Assembly: GCF_030265065.1 (NCBI RefSeq) | Contig: NC_080409.1 | Location: forward strand, 32,002,501 to 32,066,500 | Direction: 5' to 3' | Source of the DNA: Corythoichthys intestinalis | Taxonomy: Eukaryota > Chordata > Actinopteri > Syngnathiformes > Syngnathidae | Length of the DNA: 64,000 nucleotides | Part shown: positions 23,491 to 34,481 of the stretch, in pieces | How positions within the stretch are numbered: the stretch's first letter is position 1 | Layout: each line of letters opens with the position of its first letter | Notes under the pieces: generated by a model | What the model was told of the DNA's origin: nothing | Database searches by the model: none | What the model saw: only the letters and a program-made list of their open reading frames with translations | Position numbers and translations under genes: made by a program

Positions 23491-23834
23491 TGCGCCTCTG
23501 TGGCGGCGCATAAATACATCATCCTGTTGTCTGAGGGCCCCAGACGGGCGATTCCAAGGGATGAGCGAGCGGCGGCGCCTGTCAACCGATACACGCCAGC
23601 ATCCTCCACCACATTGTTCAGGCTTGCTCGAGCCACCAGTGTGAGGGCGGCAGACGGAGAGGCCTGTTTGTACCAGAACATGTGCAACGCTCTGAGGCTG
23701 GAGTGGTTGCAGCTGATGGACACATTGTCACCCGCCGCCATGATAATATCAGATGGGTTCTGATCCATTCTGGTTATGGTGGCGTCCGCGGGGCGGTAAA
23801 AAAGCACGACACAGTACAAGAAAAAAGCAGACAT
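23491..23834 (-). CDS. TCR beta variable-like segment V5, no leader intron
   Basis: A single uninterrupted frame encodes a hydrophobic signal peptide (MSAFFLYCVVLFY) fused directly to a V domain: MDQNPSDIIMAAGDNVSISC, then MFWYKQASPSAALTLVAR, and MMYLCAA near the RSS. All other V genes in the window have a leader intron; here no GT donor and acceptor pair is evident. The second-cysteine motif is DNRMMYLC rather than the usual D-S-A-V-Y-F-C pattern. The first 60 bp, including the start codon, are tandemly duplicated just upstream. With its weak heptamer, it may be a non-rearranging or non-functional V. The reading frame is, however, intact and continues past the RSS. Confidence 0.7.
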
Positions 23835-23923
23835 GATGGTTCAATGGAAGACAAGTGAGGCGGGGCGGTAAACGAGCACGACACAGTACAAGAAAATAGC
23901 ACACATGGTGGTTTGATGGAAGA
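23792..23923. repeat. Tandem duplication of the V5 leader start
   Basis: Two copies about 72 bp apart on the minus strand, each running from tcttccat through the start codon to ttttaccgccccgc or its variant. The outer copy (start codon at 23,906-23,904) hits a stop within about 25 codons. The inner copy opens into V5. Confidence 0.85.
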
Positions 23924-24064
23924 CAGTGAGGCGCTGCAGTGTCTTACATTAATACTTCCTGTTCTAAGCCTGACTAGAAACTGATCTTTAACGTATGATT
24001 GGATGTTAAAGCAAGTCATTTTTTATGACTAAATTTAAAGGTTTTTGTGTGTGTTGGGGGGGGG

Positions 24065-24345
24065 GGGGGGTTGTATGTCACTGATGGTGAAGTGGTACAA
24101 TTGCCTAACTCTGGTGTAGGCAGCGTGAGATCGATTCACTAAGTGTTGAAGTGGCACATACGGCGAAAGCAGCGTGGGGGGCATCGACTCCCACTAAGGG
24201 ACAGTTTGATTGTGAGTGCGAATGGTTTTCTCGTGTGTGCACTATGACTGACTGGCGACCAGTTTAGGCTGTAGTCCAGCGTTCTCCCGATCTCAGCTGG
24301 AATGGGCTCCAGCACCCCGTGACCCTGAAAAGGATAAGCAGTGCT
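24065..24345 (+). repeat. SINE-like element
   Basis: Contains the conserved teleost retroposon words actggcgaccagtttagg, cagctggaatgggctccagc and the tail aaaatggatgg. A related copy lies at 52,955-53,145. A G-run (about 24,057-24,070) precedes it. The 3' end reads toward 24,345. Confidence 0.65.
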
Positions 24346-24537
24346 TAAAATGGATGGTTAGAATATCGGTGCGCTGTATAGATACATTTTGAAAGTGTGA
24401 GTACATTTCGAATTGTGTTTGAAAACTTGCTTTTTAATAATATTCTTTTTAAAACTTTGTAAAAAAAAATATTTATACAGTATACATATATTTTTGTATA
24501 TATGTTTATTTTAAATAAATTTTTAAAAAACAATTTT

Positions 24538-24880
24538 ACACCCTGACCCTAGCTTGGAACCGTTTGGAGATCCTCATTCGAGTTTGAAATGTTCAACTCT
24601 ATTTTGAAACGCTAATTTTAAACCGTACTGTAAAACCCTAACCCTATTTTAAAACCCACATTTGAAACTAATCCAGTTTGAAACCTTAATTTGAAACCTA
24701 ACCCTTTACTGTCTAACCCTAACTCTATTTTGAAACCTTCTCCCGAGTTTGAAATCCTTACTTTGGTCTACTTTGGAACCCTAACTTGAGTAATAAACCC
24801 TCATTTGAAACCCTAACCCTCGTTTAAAAAAATCTACTTTAAAACCTTAATTCATTTAATCCCTATTTAGGAACCTTATA
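24538..24880 (+). repeat. Degenerate minisatellite of ttgaaaccctaaccct units
   Basis: Loose repetition of about 15-25-base units combining cctaaccct with ttgaaac. It is not a pure telomere repeat, as the CCCTAA words are interrupted by TTGAAA-type words. Without coding content. Confidence 0.6.
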
Positions 24881-25361
24881 AAAGCCATATTGGTGGCCCA
24901 AAAAATGGCACTGCAACCAGGATAAAAAAAATTGAAGTGCACAACATCCCTTTCCTCTTTGGACTGCCAGATAAGCAGTTCGCAATGGAAACTATCATAC
25001 CAATATTGCATTTCAATCAGAAGACAGGCTTACACACTACACTTCAACAACAGTGGTCATATGAACAAACATCAATTGCGGTCTGACACCTATGTCTAGG
25101 TCTATCACATGGTCATGTGACCATGAATTATGTGTGATCTACAACTTGCATCTATTACATACCAAATTCCATGAGTACACGCAAGTCTTGGTTCAACTCA
25201 TACTCAGGTGTGACTTACTCCGAAATATATGGTACTTGTTCTGCTATTTTAGAATCAAAGCAAAACAAAGCCATCCAAATGATTTGAATCTCCCAGTCAT
25301 TCACTTAAGTCACAACTACAGTGGTTGCCCTCAATTTGTGGTTATCACTGGTGGCTGGCAC
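24881..25361. other. V6 3' flank, no gene
   Basis: Spacer with one open frame on the plus strand that overlaps V6 in antisense; it is a shadow of V6. No element was recognised. Confidence 0.4.
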
Positions 25362-25400
25362 TTTTCTTGCCACTCCCTCTTGGTGTTATGCATCACCGTG
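25362..25400 (-). other. V6 recombination signal (23-RSS)
   Basis: Heptamer CACGGTG (25,394-25,400), exact 23-base spacer, nonamer GCAAGAAAA (25,362-25,370), which is weaker than in V2-V4. Confidence 0.8.
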
Positions 25401-25821
25401 AAGCGTGCTGACGGCACACCAGTAGACTCCCGCATCAGTCGGACGCACCTTCTTCAACGTCAAGATCCCATGCTCGGCCGACGGCTGTTCAGCCCCAAAC
25501 CTTGTCGGGCTCACCTCTCCGAATTTGGGTAGGCTAGAAAAAGCCACGGTGCTGAGGATGTGCTTCATGCTCTCTTCTGGCGTCGTCCGGAACCAGAACA
25601 TCGACCTGTAGGCGGCATCGAGGTTGTGGTTGCAGTGCACCTTGGCAGGATGGTCCAACTGGACCAGCAAATCCGATGTCTGACGGACCCCTTTGCCCCC
25701 TCCTGGAAGTAATCTAGCTAATCAGTGTGTACTCATGTATTCACCCCGAGTAAATAATGAGCAGATTCTCACCAGAAACGCCGCACAGCAGACACAAGCT
25801 AATAAAGTGAACGGTTGACAT
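25401..25821 (-). CDS. TCR beta variable segment V6
   Basis: Two exons. The leader (25,821-25,773) encodes MSTVHFISLCLLCGVS and ends in a split Gly codon at GTGAGAAT. The V exon (25,702-25,401) follows acceptor ACTTCCAG. It encodes VRQTSDLLVQLDHPAKVHC (first cysteine), MFWFRTTPEESMKHIL, a run through KFGEVSPTRFGAEQ, and LKKVRPTDAGVYWCAVS (second cysteine). Tyr-Trp-Cys replaces the usual Tyr-Phe-Cys. It belongs to a different V family from all other segments here. The intron is only about 70 bp. Both exons are open, so it is probably functional. Confidence 0.9.
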
Positions 25822-26196
25822 TTTTTTATGGGGCCTCCAGTAGCAAGTGAGATGCCCAGCCACATCATTCAGAGTGGCAGTTGAAAGAGGGTGTCGACTG
25901 TGTGACGCAGCCTGATCACACCACTTATCACATTTTAGATCTTCAAAGGGGTTTTTCAACGTTTTATATTGACCACACAGTAATTTGGGCACATTACCAA
26001 TTTAAGTACAAGAAAACGTCAAAACTTTGTTGTAACTGATTAAAGGTTGTTTTATAAATCATTGGCTGCCATCAATGGTGATGGTGAATGGTCTAATTTC
26101 ACTGGAATCAAAATGGATTGAACGTCTAAATTAGATTGGACGTCTATCACTGTGAATGTCACTCGATATGAATTTGTTGATAAAGGTTTTGGTTAT
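25822..26196. repeat. Spacer with short recurrent repeat
   Basis: Positions about 26,045-26,160 carry the short repeat built on ggctgccatcaatgg and ggattgaacgtctaa, which recurs at about 29,640, 30,205, 49,630, 51,945 and 57,430. The rest shows nothing. Confidence 0.5.
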
Positions 26197-27350
26197 GGCG
26201 GAAAACACAGACAAGAATCAAAAAGCAGTTTCTGCTCTTGCACCCCTCTTTAAACTAAACTGCTGTATTCTAAGCCAAATGAACTGTTGTGTTTGATAGA
26301 ACAATATGTCTATATGCTGTCATAGCAGATTCATGGCACAATAAGCTCCCAAACTATTTTTAATTTGTCCGTTTTACCCTGAAAACCCCCATTTACAGAC
26401 ATCGCGCAAACGCTTTTGTTTCAACCGAGCCATAAAAAGAAAGTAAGTAATTATATTATTCGAAATGTCTTGTCATTTTTAGCTTAGAATCATTAATTGA
26501 GGTCTAATATTTAGTTTAAAAAAATATACAGGACTGTCTCAGGAAATTAGAATAAGAACTTTATCACAATATTCTAATTATCAGTCCTGGACTGTCTCAG
26601 GAAATTAGAATAAGAACTTTATCACAATATTCTAATTATCAGTCCCGGACTGTCTCAGATAATTAGAATATTGTGATAAAGTTCTTATTCTAATTTCCTG
26701 AGACAGTCCTGTACTTTAAAAAATTATTCACTCGCACATTTTAAACTTTTAAACAAATTACGTCACAATGAAAAAATTGGCGTCTGTAAAAAAGTCACGG
26801 ATATCTACCTCATAACTATCGCTTAATTGTATTTTTTCGTTACTGTCGCATTTTCCCCGATATCTTAGATGATAAATAATCGATCCAGACAAAGAAAAAT
26901 TGAAAAAAGTTTAAAAGGCTAAATATATGAAAAACAACATTTCTACCACTCATTGATGTCTGCGATTTCTGCATCGCGACCCTTGTTATATGGCCATGTT
27001 TCACCAATAAAATCCCCCCAAAATCCAACTGTGGCCATTCATAGCTGTGTGTTGACACTCAGTGATGCAAGCTACGTGGAGTTTTTGGATCGAAACAAGG
27101 TAAGTACGCGATAATATCTCATTAAAGTCATGGCGTCTTTAATTCTGCTCTCGCGTGCTATCTCCTCCAGGTAGGGTTTTGCTGTTTAAATTTTTTTAAA
27201 TGCCCTCCTGTCCAAAATTTTTCTTCACCCAGAAAATAGAGATTTTAAGCTTTCCAATGATGTGTCACACATGCATATCGGACAATTTTGAAAGTTGGCT
27301 AAAGTGGGGGTCTCAGAGCGGAACTTCAAGTCACCTGAGTGTTTTCCGCC
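26197..27350. mobile_element. Repeat H copy 2
   Basis: Starts ggcggaaaacacagacaag and ends gagtgttttccgcc. It is the full-length counterpart of the copy at 8,362-10,264, here without element A but with a hairpin MITE at 26,529-26,711. It shows the unoccupied A1 target (about 26,820). Confidence 0.65.
26529..26711. mobile_element. Palindromic TA-flanked MITE with internal tandem copies
   Basis: Bounded by TA on each side, with ends CAGGACTGTCTCAGG and its exact inverse. Inside, a block of about 57 bp (ggactgtctcaggaaat through attatcagtcc) occurs three times, the third in inverse orientation. The single strand can therefore fold into a long hairpin. Probably a deletion derivative of a mariner-type element. 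Confidence 0.88.
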
Positions 27351-27551
27351 TTATATAAACATAGGTGTGTTTGTGTTTCAAGATTTTCTGTTGTTTTTTT
27401 TTTTCAAACACTGAATTTTTTTTATTAAAAAAAAAAAAAAAGCATGAATGTATCTTGGGGTTCTTTTTGTATGGAAGTTGTGAGCGCCATTATTAAAAAT
27501 CATTATAAAGACCTGAAAGAGAAGTAGTACATATAAAAAAAATACATAATA
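27351..27551. other. Short AT-rich spacer
   Basis: T and A runs at 27,390-27,440. No feature was seen. Confidence 0.5.
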
Positions 27552-29022
27552 CACTGCTAAAAAAATAAAGGAAAAACTAAAGTAACATTATGTAGATATG
27601 AATGAAGGAAATATTTTTATTAAATACTTTTGTTTTTTTTCCGTAATTGAATGTGCTGACAACAAAATCACATAAAGATTATCAATGAAAATCAAAAGGA
27701 TCAATCTATGGAGGTCTGGATTTGGAGTTCTACTCAAAATTAAAGTGGAAAAACACACTGCAGGCTGATCCAACCTTATGTAATGTCCTTTAGTCAAACT
27801 GAGGCCTCTGCGTGCCTGTATGACCTCCTTACAACGCCTAGGCATGCTCCTAATGAGATGACGGGGGGTGTCCTGGGGGATCTCCCTCCCAGATCTGGAC
27901 CAGGGTATCACTGAGCTCCTGGACAGTGTGAGGATCAACCTGGCGGCACCAGAGATGTTCTATTGGATTTAGGTAAGGAAAACGGGCCAGTCAATTATCA
28001 TTTCAGTCTTCCTTCAGGAACTGCGTGCATATTCCAGCCACATGAGATTAGGCAGTCGTTGACCAGGAGGAACTCCGGGCCCACTGTACAAGCGTAGCTT
28101 ATGACAATGGGTCCAAGGATTTCATCCCGATACCTAACAGCAGTCAAGGTGCCATTATCTAACCTGTAGAGGTCTGTGTGTCCTCCCAGGGATATGCCTC
28201 CCCTGACCCACCACCACACCGGTCATGCTGAATGATGTTACAGGCAGCATAACATTCTCCACAGTATATCCGGACGCTTTCACGTGTCCCATGTGTTCAG
28301 GTTCAACCTGCTTTCATCATTGAAGAGCGCAGCGCCAGTGGCGTAGTTGCAAATTCTGGTGGTCTATGGCATATGCCACTCGAGCTGGATGGTGATGGGC
28401 AGTGAGCATGGGGCTCACTACTGATGTCGGGCCCTCAGGCCATCCTCATGGAGCACGTTTGATTGTTTGGCCAGAAACATTCACACTACTGGCCTGCTGG
28501 AGGTCATTTTGTAGGGCTCATCCCGTTCCTCCTTGAACAAAGGAGTGGATACCAATCCTGCTGAGGGTTTAAGGACCTTCTACAGCAATAATCAGCTATC
28601 CTAGAGTAACTACAGATCTCTTGGAATCTCCTACAGGCCAACAGGTTGCTCATCAGACTGACCAGGAGCTCAGCGATGCCCGGGTCCAGATCTGGGAGAT
28701 CCCTCAGGAGAACATCCGCCACATCATGAGCATATCCAGGGTTGTAGGGAGGCCACACACACTATTGAGCCTCAGCCTCATTTTGACTTGTTTAAAGCAC
28801 ATTACATCAAAATTGGATCAGCCTTTAGCAGTGTTTTTCCACTTTAATGATGAGTATAACTCCAAATCCAGCCCTCCATGAGTTGAAACACTTGATTTTC
28901 ATGGATAATGTGTGGCTTTGTTGTCAGCACATTCAACTACTAACGTATTTCATAAAAAATATTTCATTCATACAGATCTACAACGTGTTCCTTTAGTGTT
29001 CCCTTTATTTTTTTGAGCCATG
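27552..29022. mobile_element. TA-flanked DNA transposon remnant with inverted ends
   Basis: Ends CACTGCTAAAAAAATAAAGG and the inverse of CATGGCTCAAAAAAATAAA, each next to a TA dinucleotide. The interior of about 1.4 kb has open frames on both strands but no frame I can assign to a transposase. The body matches a repeat I remember as widespread in teleosts; its superfamily I leave open. Confidence 0.7.
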
Positions 29023-29024
29023 TA

Positions 29025-29633
29025 TATACTTAGTTGTGTATTTTCCAGAGCACTTTTTCTCAAGAAAAAAAAATCCATCTCTGGCTTATCTGGCTTATTA
29101 TAAATGTGCTTCAGTCAGGTGACCACTAGTTATTTTGAGTGGCCTATGAAAATATTTTTATTCATCCATTAATTCCATTTCTTTTTTTCCCTGAAGTTGC
29201 TACGTTTTTTTTTCCCTCACGCAGTGCAGCAGTGTCGTGTCTGTTGCTGTTCCTCATCCTCTTCCCAGCCAGCGCCACTCATCAATGTGTCATCTCCTGA
29301 CCTGCACCATGTCCTCTACATACACATGATAAATAGTTATTTCAGTAATAAGGCAGAATTAAATGTAGAATACATTTTAAATTTGACCAATTTAACAAGC
29401 ATTTTGAGAGGGATAGAAAGAGCATATTGAGATACATGTATTCTTTGAAGGTATTTTGAAGCTGTAAATGAGGAAAATATATTTTTTAATGTGTTATTGT
29501 CAAATTTCGCATTTTTATGATTTTAAAACATGCTCAGAAGTATTAGTACCCTTGTTAAACTCACAGCGATCGCAGAAAAGTACACTGTCCCTACTTTGAA
29601 ACATGGAGGCAGCGGCTATAAGTTCTCGAACGT
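29025..29633. other. Spacer 3' of the HMG-box gene
   Basis: Contains a scrap of Tc1-like sequence at about 29,590-29,630 (ctactttgaaacatggaggc) and AT-rich spacer. No gene was recognised. Confidence 0.4.
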
Positions 29634-29639
29634 TTTATT
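29634..29639 (-). terminator. Candidate polyadenylation signal of the HMG-box gene
   Basis: AATAAA on the minus strand, about 180 bp beyond the stop codon at 29,818-29,820. It is the nearest canonical hexamer. Confidence 0.4.
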
Positions 29640-29817
29640 CGCGCCTCCCAGTGGAAATGGGTTGGACGTCTAGCGCCGTCAATGGCAGGCTATGAGTTAA
29701 ATGAGCGCCCTGTTAAATTTTTGACAACTTCTCGACTGTTAAATGCACTTTTCTCACAAGGTGGTGTTACCTAATGTTATAGCTGGGGTAAGAGCGTGAA
29801 ATCGTTCCGAGGCGCTG

Positions 29818-32800
29818 TCAGCAGCCGCGTGTATGGGCGTACGTATGTGTTTCCCCCACAAGGTTCTTATGGTAGTGATGGCATGACAGCTCCTCGCCGC
29901 TGGCTTGGCTCATGGCGGAGCAGCAACGTTCCACCGCCGGGCTGACATCCTCCACTGCCTCTTTGCATGGGTTGGGGTAACAACACGCCATTTGCTCATA
30001 TGTACCTGATGTGGAACGCCGGTCACATAACTTACTTGAGTTGCTGGTGCTGTTTCTGCTGCGATCGCGCTTCCTCTTTTTGCCCTACAACAAAACAAAA
30101 CAAGGCAGTAACATTTCCCCGTTTGGAAATAATCTTTTGTCAAACACTTGCCATGAAATGTGTATGAAGTCATGCAAGTGAAAAAAAAGGTAACACTGTT
30201 AAGCAATTGGCTGCCTTTGACGTTCATGGACGTCCAATCATTTGAACTCATCATTCACAGCTAGACCTCAGTTCGCCGTCCAATCCATTTGAACTCATCA
30301 TTCACAACTAGCCCTCAGTTCGAACGGATTGGACGTCTATGGTCGTCAATTGCCACCAGTGAGTTAAATGAAAACTGTACTTACCAATAACTTTTGATGC
30401 CAAATGTGAGGCAGGGATATTCAGTGATGCTACATACAGTACGTCTTGTTCTAATATTTTTAATAATCTAGCAAGATTTGCATTACTATTTCTAGACTGA
30501 AGCTATTTATAATCTATTTAAAATTTGAGCCACGAGGCTTGTTGTGATTTCATCAACTTCGTCAACTTTTTTAGATGGAAATAGTCATTTGGAGTTTGTC
30601 AATATTTTAGAAAGGAGCTAAAAAAAAATTTTCAAGAATATATTGTGATGCCACTTGGGAACTGAGGGGACTGCGAGGCCCATGGTGGCAGCAGTGACAG
30701 TGGCACTACGGCATACTTTTTGCTTTTAATTGAGTAGATTAGTGAAGAATAAAAGCTACTCTTACTCCAGTGCTTTGGGCTACACTAGAGTCGTTACAGA
30801 TTTCCTTTTTATTCTACATATTAGATTTTAATTTATTTTGCCAGAGATGTCCACAGTGGCTCCACCAGTTAAGTATAACACCATTTACCATATCAGAATA
30901 ATCACATTACTCCACTATACCAATGAGACGTAACATATGACCACACAAGCTTACATTTCAAAGTCCTATGATCATGCCGGCCTGTTCAATCATGTGTCTT
31001 TAAAGCGCCGTAAAAAACACACTATTTCACATGGAGTGCTGCCATCAACATTATTCGAAAGCACGGATTTAAACCGCTCTCCCAGTTTTTATTTGGCACC
31101 GATAGACCACGGAAAACCAGAGATATTGTTTTATTTCTATGGTAGGAAATGTTTTCTCCACCAGAGGGCACTCATGCTTTTTGGATGGGTGATGTTTCAT
31201 TCCTGTATTTTTCTTTTCAGAATTCCATGATTTTTCCATTTCTTTTCGGAATTCCATGATTTTTATGGGGATGTATTTTTTTGGCCTAATATGGTCAAGA
31301 AATATGTTATATAGTACAGTATGATAATACTTATGAATTGAATGAATTGAAAAAAACATTGTTTTAAAAAAATCAGACATTGTAAACAGTTACTCATTAC
31401 TTGAGTATTCTTTTCACTGAATACCTTACATGTGCTTGAGAAAAATCTTGGGATGACAACATTTATTTTTACTTGAGTGCCATTAATTTGAAGTAACTAC
31501 TCTAACTTGGGTAAAGTTTTTGCAAGTTTTTGGTTACTCTACCCACCTCTTCCTGTTGTTTCCTGCTTATTCTGTGTCTGGCCAATCAACTCCTCCTCTA
31601 TCTTTCGTGCTCACTAGCTGTAAATCGTCTCCCTACCCCATGTCTGTGCATTTAAGCTCCCGGGTTCAAGTCAGTCTTGTTGGGCCATTGTCGCTGTCTT
31701 ATGTGTCTCTTGTGCCCCTGTCCATGCCCGTGTTTATTGTAAAATTGGTCTTGGATCTTTTTATTTTTTGTAGCCGCCTGAGTTAAGCCTGTCCTTTGTA
31801 TTGGAATCTTTTGGAATTAAAACATTGTTAGTTTTGTTGCAGCAGCACCCTTGACTGCTTTTTTGTGTGACTGCATTCGGATCTCCCCTCATTCCTCAAC
31901 TGCACGTCCCACCACTTGTTGAAGTATATGGCAGATTACTGTTTGACTCCTTGTAGAGTGAAAGAAAATGACATGAATTTGTTAGAACTTATTTTATGTG
32001 TGTAGTTTATGGCAGCCAGTCAAATCAGTTGATGATGCATTAATCGTAGCCGTGCTTGTGATTACCTACGCAATCTTTTGATCCTGTCTTTTTTTTTTAA
32101 ATAAGAGACAAATTATTTACTGAATTATCCTTTTTTGGAATAACAAATTATTTACTATCTTGGGAGGTGCCATTTTGCCAAATTACACATTCGTGTTAAC
32201 CTTTAATCTATGACAAACACGCTTGCTTTAAACCTAGGACAGGCCCTCACAACATTTCTGAAATCGAAATACATCAAAATATAGGACGCTTTTATTTTGA
32301 AAGCGGCGTGTTGCAGTTCGAAAACAGATCAACGGTGCTAATTTTAGTGGGGAAAACATTTTTTTGTCCTCAGTTAAGTTCTAAACAAAACATTGAGAAA
32401 TTGCTTGAACAGATTAATTGCCTATTTTATTTTTAAATTATTGTTAGACTAACAATTTAAAAAACAATTGACTTTGCTGGAATTTTTGCTTGCTTAAATT
32501 TTTGCCTTGATTTTCATGATATGCTCAAAAATGACTTGCAATAATGTCAACGATATTTGCAACATTTATTTTCTTCATATACATTACAGAAAAAGAACAG
32601 TTTTCTTGCAAAGCTGTACCGCTTTCGATTTTCAAGAACATTTTTATATCATGAAACCTTCTGTCTGAAAAAAATGTGTTGCTACATTTTTTATTTTTTT
32701 TAAATTTGTTTATATTCATATCGTATTGTAAATTTTAAAAATAGTGTAAAAAAATGACTTTCTGCGTTGTGGTACTTCGCAAAGTGTGAGCACAAGTTAC

Positions 32801-34448
32801 CTGTTCTGTCACACTTTGGTGTGAAGTCTCCAGCCGCCATCTAGAGGTGGATCGCCTCAAGTTCACGCTTGTCAAATTTGAATAGTATATTTTTGCTCGC
32901 AACAAAATCAACCCAACGGCTACTCATAACTTGAAAACTCATAGGTTAAATTAGGTACAAATATATTTTCAACAAAGTCCTAGAAGTAGGTCTTACATAG
33001 TTTTCCGTGCAGGACCAGTCTGGATGCTGCAGGCTATGGAGGATTTTGTGCTCTTCAGCTTGCTGATAGTACTTTGCCTGCAGCTTCTTTGGCAGCGACT
33101 TCCACTGTAGAAGCAGTACAAGTCAAGCCTTTTACACGCCGTCTCGCTACGTTAAAATAATTTACCATCTTGCCAAGGATTTTATTGACCACAGCAGAGT
33201 TGGTGATGTTGAACTGGGCAACGACGTTGGGACTCTGCTCTTTGCGGAACAGCATGAAGGCGTTGGGCGGCTTCTTGACATATGGCCGATCCAAATCCTG
33301 CTGGCTGTAGCCGCAATATTGGCTTTGACTACTACTACTATCACTAGACACACACACACACACGGGTGATAAGAGAACTGCGCGACTAGAGTTTGCGCTT
33401 TTTTGGGGATACTTACATGCTCAGTGAAGCATCTGATGGAGGATCAATGGAATCAGAGGATGCCGCCCCACTCATCACCTCGCTTTTACTACACACACAG
33501 AATCTAGACTTTCAATGCCAGATCTCCCAGTTACATGAATAACATAATAGATTTATACAGCCAATAATGACAGTGAATGAGATTACCTTTTTTACTGCAA
33601 GAGTACAATTTTTGTGCCGCACTAGTCAAAATGCTGTACAGATTTTGTGAAAGTCATCGCACTTCTACCGATGGAGCGCACGTGACCACCAGTGATTCCA
33701 ATCAAACTAGTCCTACAATGCAGTGTAAGAACTGTATCTAAAATTTCATTTGCAACCTAGACAACTACACTGTGAATTTCAATGCAAGACATATAGCCAA
33801 AACTTAGCTTTTCCGGAATGGTTATCAAACCCGCACCCTAATGCAAGTGTGTTTGTCACTTACAGACGAAGAAGAGGCTGGTTCACACTTTCGTGCGTTG
33901 GCATCACCGTGACGTTTTTCTCCTAGGTAGAAAACACACCATACTGTAGGTCCAATAGAGCCAGATAGCGTGCTATAAGCCCATCTCGCACTACATTAAA
34001 TCATTGACGATTATAGATGTCTAATGTATTTCGACTGGGAATAAAATAATCTGTTAACCCATTGTCAACACTAAACCATTTATTTTTAAGGCTGATGTTG
34101 TGTTCTGGTTACCTGATCTTGGATATTGATGGATCCCGGTTGGCCACCCAGGTAGTCAGGCAACCAAAAGTCATCCAGAACATTGGCAAATTCATCTTCC
34201 ACATCCACGGGCTGCCCATCTGTTAGTGGCTCTTGCCCACTTCCCAGAGGCAGCAAGTCCACCACCACTTGAGGCTCTGCAGCGGTGGGGGAAGTGGGTA
34301 AAGGCTGGAGCTCTTCTTTAATGATCGCTTGGGTGGTGGTGGCAGGCGAGGCGCCCCACAGAATGGCATCGGCCGACTTCAGGATGTTGTCCAGCAGCTT
34401 GTCCCACTTGACGTCTTCGTCGGTCGGAAGCGTCTGAAGGTGCTCCAT
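29818..34448 (-). CDS. HMG-box transcription factor, TCF/LEF-like
   Basis: Six coding exons with matching phases give a 339-residue protein: 34,448-34,113, 33,922-33,864, 33,488-33,417, 33,343-33,166, 33,104-32,997 and 30,084-29,818. Each is bounded by AG and GT. Residues 1-112 are acidic, with DVEDEFANVLDDFWLPDY. The HMG box begins at about residue 173 with VKKPPNAFMLFRKEQSPNVV and crosses the exon junction at NKILGKM/WKSLP. It ends with HPDWSCTENY followed by GKKRKRDR, the basic tail that follows the box in TCF/LEF proteins. The box is clearly TCF/LEF-type but diverged. I see no canonical beta-catenin-binding start and no clear C-clamp, although the tail has eight cysteines. Expected role: sequence-specific DNA binding in the nucleus. 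It sits in the TRB locus between the C gene and V6. The gene symbol is left open because the orthology is not certain. Confidence 0.88.
30205..30370. repeat. Short recurrent repeat in the HMG-box gene last intron
   Basis: Twofold repetition of catttgaactcatcattcac inside a partly palindromic unit that opens with attggctgcctttgacg and closes with gtcgtcaattgccacc. Related short copies are scattered through the window. Confidence 0.6.
30718..31551 (-). mobile_element. Interspersed element G copy 2
   Basis: Inverse-orientation copy of the element at 20,393. It ends in ggttactctacccacctc, the inverse of gaggtgggtagag. It lies in the last intron of the HMG-box gene. Confidence 0.6.
31552..32996. 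other. Last intron of the HMG-box gene, rest
   Basis: 31,552-31,900 is CT-rich with phrases common in teleost interspersed repeats (such as tgtctgtgcatttaagctcc); the family is not assigned. 31,900-32,996 is AT-rich with no feature seen. Confidence 0.4.
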
Positions 34449-34481
34449 GCTCTTTATTTCTGACTGCCACCCTAAAGCCTC

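Noticed and set aside
24538-24880. CRISPR-like or true telomeric array
   Set aside because: Units are irregular in length and sequence, there are no constant spacers, and the host is a vertebrate.
25092-25532. A 146-codon plus-strand frame
   Set aside because: Its right part is antisense to the V6 exon and the left part has no similarity to anything.
27588-27938. A 116-codon minus-strand frame suggestive of a transposase
   Set aside because: It lies in a TA-flanked repeat whose body is known to me as non-coding in other fish, and it has no recognisable domain.
31552-31900. Possible retroelement terminal region
   Set aside because: Phrases resemble common teleost repeats but I found no paired ends, target duplication or coding remains, so no family is claimed.
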